49,918 nucleotides of DNA from an uncultured Lachnospiraceae bacterium. Its GTDB lineage: Bacteria; Bacillota; Clostridia; Lachnospirales; Lachnospiraceae. The DNA lies in assembly GCA_947588845.1 (NCBI GenBank), contig CANQAR010000011.1, positions 1-49,918 on the forward strand, in the 5' to 3' direction. Below are positions 32,508-41,975 of the stretch, piece after piece (position 1 is the first letter of the stretch; each line of letters opens with the position of its first letter). The notes beneath the pieces are model-generated. The model did no database searches and was not told the DNA's origin. It saw only the letters and a program-made list of their open reading frames with translations. The translations under genes were made by a program, and so were the position numbers.

Positions 32508-32544
32508 TGCGCGAGCAGGCTGCGAAGCAGCAGTTTCCCCTCTG

Positions 32545-32662
32545 CGAGCTGCGTTCTCCACTCCGTTCCGGGTCTTCACTTCGTTTCGGTCGGTTCTAAA
32601 CGAGTGCCACCGGCACTCAGAACCGGTGCTAAACGCGCGTCACTGGCGCGCAGCACCCGCCG
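32545..32662. repeat. structured repeat, family E-prime copy 1
   Basis: Includes GGGTCTTCACTTCG, then CGGTTCT...AGAACCG enclosing GAGTGCC-AC-CGGCACTC, and GCGCGCGTC...GCGCGC. A second copy lies inside the loop of element E2 at 41125-41205, where the inner stem is GAGCGCC/GGCGCTC, a paired change. Confidence 0.7.
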
Positions 32663-32731
32663 GAGGCTTTTTGTGTCACAGAACGAAATTTCCTGTGACA
32701 CAAGAAAGGGGGCAGACACCCATAAATACTG

Positions 32732-32788
32732 CACGCGGGATTCGGATTCTCGCTGACAGACACTTTCGATTCCGAATCCCGCTCATCC
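32732..32788. other. long stem-loop downstream of glf
   Basis: GCGGGATTCGGA and TCCGAATCCCGC form a 12-bp perfect stem just after the glf stop codon. It lacks a clear T tract on the minus strand, so it may stabilise the glf mRNA end rather than terminate. Confidence 0.55.
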
Positions 32789-32790
32789 TG

Positions 32791-33906
32791 TTACCCCAGT
32801 TCCCTCTCGCTCATGTCCAGCGCCGACGCTATGACTGCGTCCATATCGTAATACCGGTACTCGCCGAGACGGCCTCCGAAGATCACATGCTCCTCGGCAT
32901 CCGCCAGCTTCTTATATTCCTGATAAAGTCTGTTGTTTTTCTCATCATTCACCGGATAATAAGGCTCATCTCCAGGCTTCCACTCCGAGCTGTACTCGCG
33001 GCTGATGATCGTCTTTGGAATGTCATTGCCGTCCTCATCCTTGCCAAATTCAAACCACTTGTGCTCGATAATGCGCGTCCACGGCGTCTCGCGGTCTGTG
33101 TAATTCACCGCGGCGTTTCCCTGGAAATTCGGAATATCAAGAATTTCATTCTCAAACCGGACAGACCTGTACTCCAGCGTGCCCAGTCGGAATCCGAAAT
33201 AAGCGTCGATCGGACCTGTATAAACGACCTTCTCCGCCAGCGCATTCAGTTCCTCCCTGTGCTCCAGGTAATCCGTATTCAGCCTCACCTCAATGCCATC
33301 CAGAAGATTTGCGACCATCCGGGTATAACCGCCGATGGGAATTCCCTGATACAGCGCGTTAAAATAATTGTTGTCAAACGTCAGCCGGACCGGCAGCCGC
33401 CTGATAATAAAAGCCGGCAGTTCCCGGCAGTCCCTTCCCCACTGCTTCTCCGTGTAGCCTTTGACCAGCTTCTCATAAATATCGCGCCCCACAAGCGAGA
33501 TCGCCTGCTCCTCGAGATTCTGCGGTTCGCCGGTAATCTCCCTGCGCTGCTCCTCAATCTTCGCCGCGGCCTCCTGAGGCGTCACCACGCCCCACATCTT
33601 ATTGAACGTGTACATATTAAAAGGCATCGAGAACAGTTCCCCGTGATAATTGGCGACCGGAGAATTCGTAAAACGGTTGAACTCCGCGAACTGCGTGATA
33701 TAATTCCATACCTTTTTGTTATTTGTGTGGAAAATGTGCGCCCCGTACTTGTGGAAATTAATTCGCTCAATCTTCTCCGTGTAAACATTTCCCGCAATAT
33801 GCGGCCGCTTGTCGATGACAAGCACTGACTTTCCTCTGTTTGTGGCCTCCCGCGCAAATACGGCCCCGTACAAACCGGAGCCGACTACCAGATAATCATA
33901 CTTCAT
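32791..33906 (-). CDS. glf: UDP-galactopyranose mutase
   Basis: A 371-residue flavoprotein of normal length. The N-terminal FAD motif (VVGSGLYGAVFA), IDKRPHIAGNVY, YGAHIFHTNN and WGRDCRELPAFIIRRLPVRLTFDNNYF are hallmarks of Glf, which interconverts UDP-galactopyranose and UDP-galactofuranose for surface polysaccharides. AAGGAGACAG precedes the ATG. It is divergent from the UDP-glucose dehydrogenase gene with a 373-bp gap, so both probably serve envelope glycan synthesis. Confidence 0.97.
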   Translation of the reverse strand: MKYDYLVVGSGLYGAVFAREATNRGKSVLVIDKRPHIAGNVYTEKIERINFHKYGAHIFHTNNKKVWNYITQFAEFNRFTNSPVANYHGELFSMPFNMYTFNKMWGVVTPQEAAAKIEEQRREITGEPQNLEEQAISLVGRDIYEKLVKGYTEKQWGRDCRELPAFIIRRLPVRLTFDNNYFNALYQGIPIGGYTRMVANLLDGIEVRLNTDYLEHREELNALAEKVVYTGPIDAYFGFRLGTLEYRSVRFENEILDIPNFQGNAAVNYTDRETPWTRIIEHKWFEFGKDEDGNDIPKTIISREYSSEWKPGDEPYYPVNDEKNNRLYQEYKKLADAEEHVIFGGRLGEYRYYDMDAVIASALDMSERELG

Positions 33907-34014
33907 ATACTGTCTCCTTATCCGTTTTTTGTTTTAGTCATTCGTTTTTTCACGTTTTCATCTTAAATCATTTTCGTCCAGGCTTCAACCATAACTTTCA
34001 CTCCGTGATAGTTG

Positions 34015-34062
34015 CTGTTCACCCCGTGACCAGCAGCAACGCTCCGCAATGCAGAAAGCCTT
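34015..34062. repeat. family B repeat copy
   Basis: TTGCTGTTCACCCCGTGACC then AGCAGCAACGCTCCGCAATGCAG, in the gap between glf and the dehydrogenase gene. A CAGAAAGC...GCTTTTCTG stem follows. The rest of the gap holds only the promoter below. Confidence 0.65.
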
Positions 34063-34193
34063 CCACCGGAAGCTTTTCTGCATGCCTGCGCATCTCTGTC
34101 TTATATATGTCGTTTAAAACAACATTTTTCAGTCTCCACCCAGGCTCATCCTGAAAAAGCTGTAATTTTCCATTTACATTTGTGTTATCTTTA

Positions 34194-34222
34194 TTGACAT
34201 CAGGGATGAAAACCACTATAAT
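34194..34222 (+). promoter_or_regulatory. promoter of the HTH/UDP-glucose dehydrogenase gene
   Basis: TTGACA (34194-34199), a 17-nt spacer and TATAAT (34217-34222), both perfect consensus hexamers. Confidence 0.9.
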
Positions 34223-34279
34223 AAACGCGTTATGAATCTTTTTGTCGTTTTTAACAACATTTTTGTGTGAGGTGTTACT

Positions 34280-35782
34280 ATGAAGACTCTTTCCCTCCAG
34301 CTTTTGTCAGAGACCGTGGTCTCCAGACGAAAAGCGCTGAAAATGACACAGGTACGGCTCTCCAAAGCAGCTGGCATTCACCGGTCCGTGTTGTCAAATC
34401 TGGAAACGGGGATCTACACCCCGTCAATCGATCAGCTGCAGGCGCTCGCGTCCGTCCTTCATTTTGAACCGACCGACATGTTTGTCGAGCAGGAAAACGC
34501 GCAGCTGTCTGTTGACCGCCGTTATAAAATCGCCGTTGCCGGAACCGGTTATGTCGGCCTGTCCCTGGCGGTTCTTCTCGCGCAGCATAACGATGTGACA
34601 GCAGTGGATATCATTCCGGAAAAAGTGGAAAAACTGAAACATTTTATCTGTCCCATTCAGGACACGTACATTGAAAAATATCTGCAGGAAGCAAAGACAG
34701 GAAAACGCAGGCTGAGCCTGACCGCCACAACAAACGGGACCGCGGCATACACGGAAGCTGATTATATCATCATTGCCGTGCCTACCAACTATGATCCAAA
34801 AACAAACTACTTCGACTGCTCCGCCGTCGAAGCGGTCATCCGGCTGATTCTGGAAATGACCACCGGCAAAGAAAAAAAGCCCGTTATTGTCATCAAATCC
34901 ACGGTTCCGGTCGGATATACCGTCCACATCCGGGAGATGTTCCAGGCGGACAACATCATTTTCAGCCCCGAATTTCTGCGGGAGTCCAAAGCGCTCTACG
35001 ACAGCCTCTACCCCAGCAGAATCATCGTCGGCTGCGATGAACATTCCGAAAATGCCGCACGCACGTTTGCCGCCCTCCTGCAGCAGGGTGCCGTCAAATC
35101 CCCGGTTGATACGCTTTTCATGGGTTATACGGAAGCCGAAGCCACCAAGCTGTTCGTGAACACCTATCTGGCGCTCCGGGTCTCGTATTTCAACGAGCTG
35201 GACACCTATGCCGAGGTCAAAGGACTCCAGACCGCGCCGATCATCCGGGGCGTATGCCTCGACCCGCGCGTCGGAGATTACTACAACAATCCGTCCTTCG
35301 GATACGGCGGGTACTGTCTGCCCAAGGACACCAAACAGCTCCTGGCGAATTATCGGGATGTGCCGGAAAACCTGATCCAGGCCATTGTGGAGAGCAACCG
35401 GACAAGAAAAGATTTCATCGCTGAACGGGTACTGGAGATCGCGGGTACTTATGAAGGCAGCGAATCCTATTCTATCGAAAAAGAACTGCGGCAGAGAGAC
35501 ATTGTGGTCGGCGTATACCGCCTGACCATGAAATCCAACTCCGACAACTTCCGGCACTCTTCCATCCAGGGAATCATGAAGCGGATCAAGGCAAAAGGTG
35601 CGGCCGTCGTCATTTATGAACCCTCGCTGAAAGACGGAACCACCTTCTTCGGCAGCCTTGTGGTAAACGACCTCGAAAAGTTCAAAAAGATGTGCGGCTG
35701 CATCATCGCCAACCGGTATGATCCGGCGCTGGATGACGTGGCGGAAAAAGTTTACACCAGAGATCTGTTCCGAAGAGATTAA
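34280..35782 (+). CDS. XRE helix-turn-helix fused to UDP-glucose 6-dehydrogenase
   Basis: A 500-residue fusion. Residues about 12-70 are an XRE-type helix-turn-helix ([30 protein letters not shown]). From residue 82 a complete nucleotide-sugar dehydrogenase follows: Rossmann motif [38 protein letters not shown], and [12 protein letters not shown] with the catalytic Cys346. The enzyme oxidises UDP-glucose to UDP-glucuronate for capsule or cell-wall polymers. The DNA-binding domain is extra to the normal enzyme of about 390-430 residues and suggests an enzyme that also regulates transcription, perhaps of itself or the divergent glf. A normal ATG and consensus promoter precede it. Confidence 0.92.
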   Translation: MKTLSLQLLSETVVSRRKALKMTQVRLSKAAGIHRSVLSNLETGIYTPSIDQLQALASVLHFEPTDMFVEQENAQLSVDRRYKIAVAGTGYVGLSLAVLLAQHNDVTAVDIIPEKVEKLKHFICPIQDTYIEKYLQEAKTGKRRLSLTATTNGTAAYTEADYIIIAVPTNYDPKTNYFDCSAVEAVIRLILEMTTGKEKKPVIVIKSTVPVGYTVHIREMFQADNIIFSPEFLRESKALYDSLYPSRIIVGCDEHSENAARTFAALLQQGAVKSPVDTLFMGYTEAEATKLFVNTYLALRVSYFNELDTYAEVKGLQTAPIIRGVCLDPRVGDYYNNPSFGYGGYCLPKDTKQLLANYRDVPENLIQAIVESNRTRKDFIAERVLEIAGTYEGSESYSIEKELRQRDIVVGVYRLTMKSNSDNFRHSSIQGIMKRIKAKGAAVVIYEPSLKDGTTFFGSLVVNDLEKFKKMCGCIIANRYDPALDDVAEKVYTRDLFRRD

Positions 35783-35821
35783 ACAGCTGCTACGTTCCGC
35801 TTCCATGGTTCACAATAAGTT

Positions 35822-36589
35822 TTACGCAATCCTCACAATCTGCTCATACAGCAGTTTATCCTTTTCCGACACATTCCTCTCATCATGGTAATGTCCGAAA
35901 AACCAGTATTTATATGCACATCTGGCATGAACCTCTTCCAGAAAGTCCGTCAGCCTGTCTGATTTGTATGCATCCTCTGCGCCGACCAGCTTCTGCACTC
36001 GATTCTGCACCGAAGTCGGCGCGCAGTGGGTGATAATATAATCAACGTTCCAGCCAGCCCTCTCAAGATTTTCTCTCGCGTGCCGGATTTCCTCCTCAGA
36101 CGGAAGTTCCCTCTCCCACCACGAAACATGATTGACCCTGAAACATTTCCACTGCCGCTCCAGCCTTTTCTTTTTTATCCTGAAATACGGATCATCCGGC
36201 TCAAGGATCCCCCCATCGATATCATGGGAAGCGGCTCCTCCAAACGCAAAAATTCTGCGGCCGGAAATATGGAAGATCTCACCGCGCATCAGATGCAGAA
36301 CGGAAGGGCGAATCTCATGCACCCTTCCGCCGTTCCACAGCTTTTCGGGATACTGTTCCAGACGGTCAAAATTCTCATGATTTCCATCCACAAACAGCGT
36401 TGTGAACGGTTTATCATCAAGCCAGTTCAGCAGATGCCGTTCTTCCCCCGTCTCTTCTTTCATCCAGATCCCGCCGAAATCCCCGCAGATTATGACAAAA
36501 TCTTCTTTTGTCATACTTTTCTGCTCCGGAAAAATTCTTGTCTTGAAACGCTCAAATTCTCCATGGCAGTCGCCGGTCACATAAATCAT
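35822..36589 (-). CDS. metallophosphoesterase
   Basis: A 255-residue cytosolic calcineurin-like phosphoesterase: GDCHGEFERF, CGDFGGIW, DGNHENFDRL, ITHCAP and FGHYHDE supply the two-metal site. It is closest in pattern to Ser/Thr-phosphatase-like or ApaH-like enzymes of Clostridia; the substrate is uncertain. Start chosen at the ATG 10 nt after AAAGGAGG; the upstream in-frame extension has no ribosome binding site. It lies downstream of argS on the same strand. Confidence 0.88.
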   Translation of the reverse strand: MIYVTGDCHGEFERFKTRIFPEQKSMTKEDFVIICGDFGGIWMKEETGEERHLLNWLDDKPFTTLFVDGNHENFDRLEQYPEKLWNGGRVHEIRPSVLHLMRGEIFHISGRRIFAFGGAASHDIDGGILEPDDPYFRIKKKRLERQWKCFRVNHVSWWERELPSEEEIRHARENLERAGWNVDYIITHCAPTSVQNRVQKLVGAEDAYKSDRLTDFLEEVHARCAYKYWFFGHYHDERNVSEKDKLLYEQIVRIA

Positions 36590-36645
36590 GGATCGTATCC
36601 CTCCTTTCTGCGCGAAATGCATCGCAGACGTAACAGTACTTTCGT

Positions 36646-38487
36646 TTACATCCGCTCCGGCGCCGAGAATCCAAGCAGATCAATCGAAGTCTCCAGCACT
36701 TCCCTCGTCAGATCAAGCAGCCCGATCCAGCTCTTCTTCTGCGCCTCATTCTCCTCGCTGAGGATCTTTGTCTCATGATAAAAGCTGTTGAACGCATTCG
36801 CCAGCTCGTAGATGAACGCGCAGATTTTGTGCGGAGCAATCTCCTCATACGCCTGTGCAATCACCGTGTTAAAATTCATCATCGCAAGCGTCAGCGCTTT
36901 CTCGCTCCCGTTCGCCGGCGCGAGTATCGTTCCTTTTTCCACGCTTCCGCCTGCCGCGCGGTATTTGTTCAGGATCGACTTGATGCGGACGATCGTGTAC
37001 AGGATGTACGGCCCGGTATTCCCCTCAAAGGAAGTGAAGCGGTCCACATCGAACACATAATCTTTCGACGCCTGATTTGACAAGTCGCCGTACTTGATCG
37101 CCGAAAGTCCGACCAGTTTCGCCGTCTGCCTTGCCTCGTCAGCATCCACCTCGTGGTTCTCCATGATCTTGCGGAACATCTCCTCATTGATATCCGCGAT
37201 CAGATGCTCCAGACGCATCACGCCGCCCTCGCGCGTCTTGAACGGCTTGCCGTCCTTGCCGTTCATCGTGCCGAATCCGAGGAATTTCAGCTCCGTATCT
37301 TCCTTTACAATGCCCGTCTTCTTTGCGCAGCGGAACACCTGCGTGAAATGCATCTCCTGGCGCTTGTCCACCACATAGATCATCGAATCCGCGTCAAACA
37401 GCTTCATACGTTCCACCATCGTCGCGAGATCCGTCGTCGTGTACAGAGCAGCCCCGTCCGATTTCAAAATAATACATGGAGGCACTTCCTTTGCGTCCGT
37501 CTCCTCCTTGACATCCACAATCAGCGCGCCCTGATCCTCGTAGGCAAACCCCTGCTCCTTCATGGCCGCCGCCATATCCGGAATGTACGGCTGCGCGTCG
37601 GATTCCTTCTTCCAGATATCAAATTCCACATTGAGGTTCCCGTAATTCTTCTTCAGATCCGCGATCGAGACATTGAGGATATGCTGCCAGAGCGCGTAGT
37701 ATCCGCGCTGTCCATTCTGCAGCTTCGCCGTCGCCTCCAGCGCTTCCTCACGGTAGGCGGCATCCTCCTTGGACTTCGCGCTCGCGGTCGGATAAATCTC
37801 CTCCAGCTCCGAGATCGTAAACGGAGCCTCCGCCGGATATTCTCCCTCATAGCTCTCGTCAAAATATGGAAGTTCCGGCTGACGCTTCTTCACCTCTGTG
37901 ATGATCAGACCCATCTGAAGTCCCCAGTCGCCAAGATGCACATCTCCGATCACCTTGTTCCCCATAAAACGGCAGATACGCTTCACGCTCTCCCCGATGA
38001 TCGCCGAGCGCAGATGTCCGACATGCAGCGGCTTCGCCACATTCGCTCCGCCGTAGTCCACGATGATCGTCTTCGGCGTCTCCGCCTTCTCCACTGAGAG
38101 ATCCGGATCCGCCTGCATCGCAAGCAGATACTCTGCCGCAAACTCACCGGAAACCTTCAGGTTGATAAAGCCCGGACGCACTGCGGCCGCCTCCTCAAAC
38201 AGGGGATACGCATTTTCCGTTTCATCTGTCCGGCTCATACAGACAGGTCCCTCTTTCCCCTGACCTTTCACAAAAACCGCGCGCTCCTTTAAGACCGCGA
38301 CAACTTCCTCCGCGATTACAAGCGGAGCCTTCTTATATTTCTTGGCCGCCGCGAGGGCGCCGTTGCACTGATATTCACACAGATCCGGGCGGTTCGAGAT
38401 GCCCGTCTTTCCATAGGATGCTTCATACCCGCAGGCTTCAAACGCATTCATTACTTCCTGACTAATCAGGTCAAGCACTTTTTTCAT
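36646..38487 (-). CDS. argS: arginyl-tRNA synthetase
   Basis: A 613-residue class I synthetase. An N-terminal tRNA-recognition domain is followed by HVGHLRSAIIGES (HIGH motif) and GDVHLGDWGLQMG. The KMSKS region is FKTREGGVM, the relaxed form seen in many ArgS proteins, and the C-terminal anticodon-binding domain ends in LLGFSAPERM. It charges tRNA-Arg. AGGAGG lies 6 nt before the ATG. An extended -10 promoter is upstream; no T-box leader is seen. Confidence 0.97.
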   Translation of the reverse strand: MKKVLDLISQEVMNAFEACGYEASYGKTGISNRPDLCEYQCNGALAAAKKYKKAPLVIAEEVVAVLKERAVFVKGQGKEGPVCMSRTDETENAYPLFEEAAAVRPGFINLKVSGEFAAEYLLAMQADPDLSVEKAETPKTIIVDYGGANVAKPLHVGHLRSAIIGESVKRICRFMGNKVIGDVHLGDWGLQMGLIITEVKKRQPELPYFDESYEGEYPAEAPFTISELEEIYPTASAKSKEDAAYREEALEATAKLQNGQRGYYALWQHILNVSIADLKKNYGNLNVEFDIWKKESDAQPYIPDMAAAMKEQGFAYEDQGALIVDVKEETDAKEVPPCIILKSDGAALYTTTDLATMVERMKLFDADSMIYVVDKRQEMHFTQVFRCAKKTGIVKEDTELKFLGFGTMNGKDGKPFKTREGGVMRLEHLIADINEEMFRKIMENHEVDADEARQTAKLVGLSAIKYGDLSNQASKDYVFDVDRFTSFEGNTGPYILYTIVRIKSILNKYRAAGGSVEKGTILAPANGSEKALTLAMMNFNTVIAQAYEEIAPHKICAFIYELANAFNSFYHETKILSEENEAQKKSWIGLLDLTREVLETSIDLLGFSAPERM

Positions 38488-38542
38488 TCTTATCCTCCTA
38501 TTTTGCAGTTGTCTTCCATCTATTTCTCAAACATCGTCTGCC

Positions 38543-38548
38543 AGTATA
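38543..38548 (-). promoter_or_regulatory. extended -10 promoter of argS
   Basis: TGCTATACT on the minus strand is a TGn-extended -10 (TATACT), about 55 nt before the argS ATG. The -35 region is weak. Confidence 0.55.
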
Positions 38549-38608
38549 GCACATCGTTCTTCTTTTTGCTATTCTTTATTTTTTCATTTGTTTGTCTCCT
38601 GCATACAT

Positions 38609-40360
38609 TCAGGATTCAGAGAGCGGCCAGACTATCAAATCGTTCTCCTCTAAAAATCCAATAAACGCACTCATGATACGCTTACTCCGTTCCATAATGT
38701 CAGACTCTGTGAAATCAGTGGAGGTATTTGCCAATTTGACAAGCTCACAAATTTTTGTTCCACCCTTTTTCTGCCCACGCTTTGTAAAACCAATATAATA
38801 CTTCTTTTTATCCTCAAACCGGTAATCAGCTGCCCCGATATTAATACGCTTTTCGAGCAATGCCTTGTTTCCGAGAGATTCCAAATTCTTCACATCAGAC
38901 AGGGACTTCTCCTTGTGCTGCCGATTTCGGGCATAAATATGTTCAATCTCAAAAACCGTTTCCAGCGAAAGAAGCTCCTGCTCATCATCATGGAATGCCC
39001 ACCAGGCAGCCATCGACTTTGTGATAGGGCGCGCATTGTGGAAACTGAAATTAGAAAACATACTTTCAATCGTAACGGGATTAAATTTGTACTCCGCAAA
39101 TGTCACCGGCTGACCAGTCACAATATTTATCATTTCCGCGTAGACAGGCGTTCTAAGCGCGTTCACACCGGGATTTGTGACCGCGTAAGTCCAGATGAAC
39201 GCGGTGATTTTCTTGAGGAACGCATAGAACGCATCATCCTCCAGCACCCCGTCCTTGTCCTTGTTCTGCATAAAGTACACGGAAACAAAGTATGTCCACA
39301 TGCCGTTCGGCGCGTAATTCAGGACGAACAGGCGGCGCAGCACCCGGTTGGAGAACCGAGTATTATCCTGATTGGACACATCATTCCAGAAATGAGCCAA
39401 TACAACCAGATTTTCAAAAGTCTGTTCCTCTTTCAGCAGAGCATAACTGTCCTTTTCATAGAATTTGCGCAAAGCTTCTGTCGTGGAGGATTTTATACCC
39501 ATTTTCGCTCTGACATAGTACATATACCGGGTGAACAGCTCATCCATCGGCGTACCGGAAATAGGGTGGAAAATCTTCTCGCACAATTCGTCCAGTTCTT
39601 TCCACCGCTGAATGAACTCATCTTTCTTGCCCACCTTCGTATAAAATTTATAAAACTGCGCCTTAAAAATATCTGCGTCAGAGAGGGGCTTTCCCCGGTC
39701 ATTAAGAGTTGAAAAGATGCGGAGCGCGGTATCCTGTGATTCTGCCTCAATGGGGAGCAGAATACAGTTATTCAGAATACGAATAGGCATGTATGCAAAG
39801 TATCCAGGGAAATTATCTAAAAACTCCCCGATTTTTTCCTGAAAAAACCGGTAATTGACAGCATAGCTGCTCTTTTGGCTTTTCTGCGTTTCGCCAGTAC
39901 GCAGAATTTCAAGAAACTCCTCTTTGTCCTTGTCGGTAGCAACTTCAGAATCAATCTTCAGTGCCTCCATGTCCGGTTTTCCAAATTCATCTGTTTTCCA
40001 GATACACTTTTCGATATTCTCTTTGGTTGCGCGGGATTCCGCATCCTGCATATGACCGAACCGGACATAGAACGCCCGTAACAGAAGCATCAGGGTGGTA
40101 AGCCTCTGCTGACCGTCGATGACCTCCATTTTGCCCTTATTCTTAAAGGTCACAATAGGGCCAAGGAAATATTCATTGTTGCTGTCAAATTTCGTCCTGT
40201 CGTTATCAGGAAAAGCAAAGGAGAAAATGTCATCCCAAAGGGTCTGACATTCCGCTTCTCCCCATGCGTAAGGACGCTGATAATCCGGAATCAGAAAGTC
40301 AGCGTGCTTATTCTGAAATAAATCCTTAATGGATTTCTGATCTACATTCAATTTGGACAT
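38609..40360 (-). CDS. DUF262/DUF1524 protein, GmrSD-type restriction enzyme
   Basis: A 583-residue protein. The N-terminal DUF262 domain has IPDYQRPYAW and the VIDGQQRLTTL motif (ParB-like NTPase fold); the C-terminal DUF1524 domain has FEIEHIYARNRQ and LGNKALLEKRIN, an HNH-type nuclease variant. Fused DUF262-DUF1524 proteins such as GmrSD and BrxU are type IV restriction enzymes that cut modified phage DNA. Its ATG follows directly on the stop of the broken gene upstream (TAAATG), so it was co-translated with a now damaged partner. Confidence 0.88.
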   Translation of the reverse strand: MSKLNVDQKSIKDLFQNKHADFLIPDYQRPYAWGEAECQTLWDDIFSFAFPDNDRTKFDSNNEYFLGPIVTFKNKGKMEVIDGQQRLTTLMLLLRAFYVRFGHMQDAESRATKENIEKCIWKTDEFGKPDMEALKIDSEVATDKDKEEFLEILRTGETQKSQKSSYAVNYRFFQEKIGEFLDNFPGYFAYMPIRILNNCILLPIEAESQDTALRIFSTLNDRGKPLSDADIFKAQFYKFYTKVGKKDEFIQRWKELDELCEKIFHPISGTPMDELFTRYMYYVRAKMGIKSSTTEALRKFYEKDSYALLKEEQTFENLVVLAHFWNDVSNQDNTRFSNRVLRRLFVLNYAPNGMWTYFVSVYFMQNKDKDGVLEDDAFYAFLKKITAFIWTYAVTNPGVNALRTPVYAEMINIVTGQPVTFAEYKFNPVTIESMFSNFSFHNARPITKSMAAWWAFHDDEQELLSLETVFEIEHIYARNRQHKEKSLSDVKNLESLGNKALLEKRINIGAADYRFEDKKKYYIGFTKRGQKKGGTKICELVKLANTSTDFTESDIMERSKRIMSAFIGFLEENDLIVWPLSES

Positions 40361-40600
40361 TTACTTATCCTCCTGTTTCTTACCATATGGGGCTGATTCT
40401 TCCGCGACCATCAGCGCTGGCTGCTCCTGGATCAAATCCGTATAGTTTACAACTTTATCACTTGCAGGTGTTTCCGTGAAAGCAGAACCGCCAATACCAA
40501 AAGACCGCTCAAAAAACGCTTTCAGCTTATCAATGACCGTCTGCTTTTTCCTCGCCCTTGCTCCGCCGCCGCCAAAACGAGACACTGACGGCAAATTCCT
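40361..40600 (-). pseudogene. C-terminal fragment of an unidentified gene
   Basis: About 75 residues (RFGGGGARARKKQTVIDKLK ... ESAPYGKKQEDK) ending right at the DUF262 start. Reading upstream, the same coding sense continues only through a frameshift and a stop, and it overlaps the RhuM frame in another register. It may be the tail of a restriction-modification subunit lost by deletion, since RhuM and DUF262 genes often lie in such loci; I cannot identify it by eye. Confidence 0.5.
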
Positions 40601-41049
40601 ACATGGTAAAAGTATTCTCCCGCTCGATCAAATATATCTGTAACCTGATGCCAAATGCGGCGTTCACTGGCTCGGATAGATCGAACCCTCTCCAGCAGCT
40701 CACGGAAATAATCCTTGCTAAAGGCAGTCTTATCCTGTTTCAGCCGCTCATCGTCCATCGCAAACTCCTTTATCATATACTCTCTCAGCACGCCCGTAGC
40801 CCAAATGCGAAAATGCGTAGCCCGCTTGGAATTAACGCGGTAACCTACTGAGATGATGGCGTCGAGACTATAGTATTGAAGCTCTCGTTCGACCTGTCGC
40901 TTTCCCTCCTGTTGAACTACTCGAATTTTTTGAGTAGTTGCCGCCTCTGACAGCTCATTTGTTTTATAAATCTCCCGCAGATGATAATTGATCGTATGGT
41001 TTTCAACTTGATCTGATTTACCTTCCACACAAGGGGCGGTATCCCTCAC
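40522..41049 (-). pseudogene. RhuM family protein, truncated at both ends
   Basis: The segment TINYHLREIYKTNELSE through YYSLDAIISVGYRVNSKRATHFRIWATGVLREY and FSKDYFRELLERVRSIRASERRIWHQVTDIF is the core of virulence RhuM proteins, which commonly accompany type I restriction-modification genes. The N-terminus is cut off at the edge of repeat E2 and the chain turns into unrelated sequence after DIF. So the gene was disrupted by the repeat on one side and by a deletion junction on the other. Probably not functional. Confidence 0.75.
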
Positions 41050-41058
41050 ATCTATATC

Positions 41059-41294
41059 ATGATGCTGGGGTCAAATGGAATTTTGCCCCCATGATGCCAA
41101 GGATTTCTCCACACTTCGTGCTCACGAATCTCCGTTTCACTCCGGGTCTCCGCTCCGCTTCAGCCGGTTCTGAACGAGCGCCACCGGCGCTCAGAACCGG
41201 TGCTGAGCGAACAGCGCTGCGTGCCGGTGGCACGCGTCCAGCGCGGACCGAGTCGAAAGGCGGGAATCACTGGACGTTCAGCACCCTGGCATCA
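41059..41294. repeat. family E copy 2 with a second repeat nested in its loop
   Basis: The start matches E1: GGGGTCAAAT/TTTTGCCCCC, then the arm TGATGCCAAGG (41092-41102) pairs with CCCTGGCATCA (41284-41294). About 180 bp lie between the arms instead of about 20. This loop contains an E-prime element with the strong stem CCGGTTCTGA (41164-41173)/TCAGAACCGG (41191-41200). The whole block truncates the RhuM gene. Confidence 0.75.
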
Positions 41295-41325
41295 TATCAT
41301 CCAGCTTGATATCAATGCCCTGCCA

Positions 41326-41901
41326 TCACTGGAGCGATAAGGCAATCCCCTGCAGGATCTCGGCAGCACAGGACTGATAGACATCGTATGCCCGTTTACC
41401 AAAGCAGCAGAAAATCACTTCCATGAAGTAGTCCCCATTGTCGTCCAGCCATTTTTTCACCTCAGACATAGCGACTATAGTGGCCTCTTTCAGCGGATAG
41501 CCATACACACCGGTTGAAATTGCAGGGAAGGCGATACTGTGAATGCTGTGTGCTTTCGCAAGCTCCAGCGAACTGCGGTAGCAGCTTGCCAGCAGTCTGG
41601 CATCTTCTGCCTGCCCGGAATAAATCGGGCCGACTGTGTGGATGACCCACTTAGCTGGGAGATTGTAGCCGTGTGTGATTTTCGCTTCCCCTGTTTTACA
41701 GCCGCCCAGCGTCCGGCATTCTCTCAGCAGTTCCGGACCCGCAGCGAAATGAATCGCGCCATCCACGCCTCCTCCGCCGAGAAGGCTCTCGTTAGCAGCA
41801 TTTACAATACACTCGCAATCCAGTGTGGTAATGTCGTCCTGACCAATATAAATGATGCTTTCCTTTTTTTCTTTCTGTGTTGGTTCCTGTGAATGAAACA
41901 T
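41326..41901 (-). CDS. macro-domain ADP-ribose hydrolase
   Basis: A 191-residue macro-domain protein: [39 protein letters not shown] binds the ADP-ribose diphosphate, [22 protein letters not shown] and [13 protein letters not shown] complete the pocket. This matches MacroD-type O-acetyl-ADP-ribose/ADP-ribosyl-aspartate hydrolases. Start chosen at the ATG 8 nt after GGAGG; the upstream open frame overlaps the HEPN fragment and is very basic. In a defence island it could reverse ADP-ribosylation by toxins or phage enzymes. Confidence 0.92.
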   Translation of the reverse strand: MFHSQEPTQKEKKESIIYIGQDDITTLDCECIVNAANESLLGGGGVDGAIHFAAGPELLRECRTLGGCKTGEAKITHGYNLPAKWVIHTVGPIYSGQAEDARLLASCYRSSLELAKAHSIHSIAFPAISTGVYGYPLKEATIVAMSEVKKWLDDNGDYFMEVIFCCFGKRAYDVYQSCAAEILQGIALSLQ

Positions 41902-41975
41902 TGTGCGTACCTCCTTCAAAACAGCTGTCTGTTCAGCTTCTGATTTTTGTCGTCTCTTCTGCAGAGATCGTTTTT

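Noticed and set aside
34019-34216. 65-codon minus-strand frame between glf and the dehydrogenase gene
   Set aside because: It reads through a family B repeat, overlaps the promoter of the plus-strand gene and lacks a ribosome binding site; a remnant at most.
34424-35806. 460-codon open frame opposite the dehydrogenase gene
   Set aside because: It is antisense to a complete enzyme, has no recognisable motifs, and is explained by base composition.
38488-38608. Possible T-box leader for argS
   Set aside because: The gap is only about 120 bp, the predicted start is about 50 nt before the gene, and no T-box consensus or antiterminator stem is visible.
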